A stretch of 64,000 nt of DNA from Methanomicrobiaceae archaeon (lineage in GTDB: Archaea; Halobacteriota; Methanomicrobia; Methanomicrobiales; Methanomicrobiaceae), in assembly GCA_016928355.1 (NCBI GenBank), contig JAFGKW010000008.1, forward strand, positions 1 through 64,000, given 5' to 3'. The notes beneath the pieces were generated by a model that saw only the letters and a program-made list of their open reading frames with translations, made no database searches and was not told where the DNA came from. Positions within the stretch are counted from its first letter, which is position 1. Each line of letters starts with the position of its first letter. Below, piece after piece: positions 63,007 to 64,000 of the stretch. The position numbers and the translations under genes were made by a program.

Positions 63007-64000
63007 TCAATCCTGCTTCCGCTTCTTATTCACCTTAACCAGGGTAACGTAACCGCCTGCAGGCTTCTTCTTTTTATCGGGAACTCTTCTGCCGGAAGCC
63101 TTCTTCAAAGGCTCTTCGCTCCTGACCGTTACCCCTCTCTCCCTGCATATCTCCTTCATCTTCGGGGGAAGCTCCTTCCAGCGCCAGAGGCCCCATCTCC
63201 TCCATTCAGGCGGAAAAGCCTTCTTTTCAGCCCAACTGTCAAGGAATTCGTCCCACCGCCCTGCAAGTCCCGGGTGCATTCTCCTGACCTCTTCATACTC
63301 GCTCTCGAGCATCGCCGGGCATAGGTAGCACCCGATCCTCTCGAGCCCCTTTTCATACAGCGGGTTTACAGGGATATCCTGCCACCAGATATACAAAAAA
63401 ACCTCAAAGGCCCGCCAGCTGCGGATAGGAGACAGGTTTAACTGAAGAGGATTTGACGGGTTCTCCGCGATCTCTTCTATCTCCGCACGGCTCCACGACT
63501 CATACCACCGGTTGCCCTGGACGGTCACGCACGGACCTGTATCAGCCAGGTATTTTCCGAGCGGATCGATCTTTAAGAGCTTGCAGCACCAGCGGTCGTC
63601 CTTCGTCGGCGGCCCGGATCTCCGGACCTGCTTCCAGAAGTCGTTTCCCTCATCGACGATCTTAACACCCGAAGAACGGACGAATTCGATAGTCTCAGGA
63701 AACTCAAGACCGGTATCGACGAAAAACGCATTTTCAATCCCGGCTTTTCGTGCAAGATTGAGAACCACCGTGCTATCCTTTCCGCCTGAAAAAGAGACGT
63801 TGGCCGCCGGGCGGTCCTTCATGTGCTGCTTAATTGTCCGGACTGCATTTCGCTCCAGGTTTTTCAGGTGAGTCTTATTGGCCCGGATCACATCCTCCCA
63901 GCCGGGATCGGGGATCTGAACAGGCTCAACCTGAACAAGCTCCTTCACCTTGATCATCCCGTCCTTAACGATCCCGGTCCCGTACTTGTTCCGGAATTTA
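63007..64000 (-). CDS. PAPS-reductase-family protein (partial at the window end)
   Basis: The frame continues past the Met at 63957 to the window edge without a stop (KFRNKYGTGIVKDG precedes it), so the N-terminus lies outside. In view: SFSGGKDSTVVL (PP-loop, about 55 residues after the Met), DTGLEFPET, the zinc/iron-type CCKLLKIDPL, and ERIGCYLCPAMLESEY. This is the archaeal branch of the PP-loop family with extra N-terminal domains, related to PAPS reductases and known next to sulfur or tRNA modification. The reaction is not settled. Confidence 0.85.
   Translation of the reverse strand, partial: KFRNKYGTGIVKDGMIKVKELVQVEPVQIPDPGWEDVIRANKTHLKNLERNAVRTIKQHMKDRPAANVSFSGGKDSTVVLNLARKAGIENAFFVDTGLEFPETIEFVRSSGVKIVDEGNDFWKQVRRSGPPTKDDRWCCKLLKIDPLGKYLADTGPCVTVQGNRWYESWSRAEIEEIAENPSNPLQLNLSPIRSWRAFEVFLYIWWQDIPVNPLYEKGLERIGCYLCPAMLESEYEEVRRMHPGLAGRWDEFLDSWAEKKAFPPEWRRWGLWRWKELPPKMKEICRERGVTVRSEEPLKKASGRRVPDKKKKPAGGYVTLVKVNKKRKQD

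Overview
The window comes from a methanogenic archaeon, most likely of the order Methanomicrobiales. This rests on an archaeal informational superoperon (eL15, RNase P p30/Pop5, proteasome alpha, SBDS, eL43, RpoP, Brix, Pcc1, prefoldin), an intron-containing tRNA-Tyr, archaeal NAC, TrmI, Trm1 and ether-lipid UbiA enzymes, an HdrA-like flavoprotein, and a stand-alone CooS/CooC pair. The genus is not provable from the sequence; a Methanoplanus/Methanolacinia-like organism is my inference.

Layout. 1-8.7 kb: surface and housekeeping genes (secreted 5'-nucleotidase, CARDB membrane protein, SurE, HEAT protein, condensation-domain protein, RsgA, alpha/beta hydrolase). 8.8-13.2 kb: leucine operon leuA-leuC-leuD-leuB on the minus strand, preceded by repeated CGGTGCA boxes and a membrane-protein gene with two in-frame stops. 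14.0-17.2 kb: a tight three-gene cassette (RecA-fold-like protein without a visible Walker A, degenerate family B DNA polymerase, SRAP abasic-site protein) that looks like a DNA damage-tolerance operon. 17.2-20.9 kb: four copies of a structured dispersed repeat, small genes, a radical SAM protein and a PD-(D/E)XK protein, bounded by two identical tRNA-Asp genes, with tRNA-Tyr alongside. 21.2-25.9 kb: the superoperon, lacking the exosome genes normally found between SBDS and eL43. 26.1-30.1 kb: an island carrying a STAS / PP2C phosphatase / HATPase partner-switching module, an unknown membrane protein and a divergent CDF transporter, flanked by two copies of the moaC 3' end. 30.2-35.1 kb: moaC and NAD(P)HX repair on the minus strand; RecJ-like, PUA, NAC and TrmI on the plus strand.

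35.1-35.7 kb is a decayed monooxygenase-like gene. A sodium:solute symporter with an overlapping 45-residue accessory protein follows. 37.8-49.4 kb: pyrBI, coaD, a K+ channel, gamma-carbonic anhydrase, HdrA-like, mtnA, DUF116, a bactofilin-like protein, two UbiA prenyltransferases, tRNA-Arg with a fifth repeat copy, Trm1 and an OBG/DRG GTPase. 49.5-56.0 kb: a complete trpEGDCFBA operon with overlapping genes, preceded by four TGTACA-like boxes at exact 10-bp spacing around the TATA box. 56.1-64 kb: a P-type cation ATPase, cooC and cooS, tRNA-Glu, a UDG-family protein and a PAPS-reductase-family protein that runs off the window.

The strongest leads are the damage-tolerance cassette, the dispersed repeat with a conserved basal stem and an exchangeable apical domain, and the helically phased trp operator.
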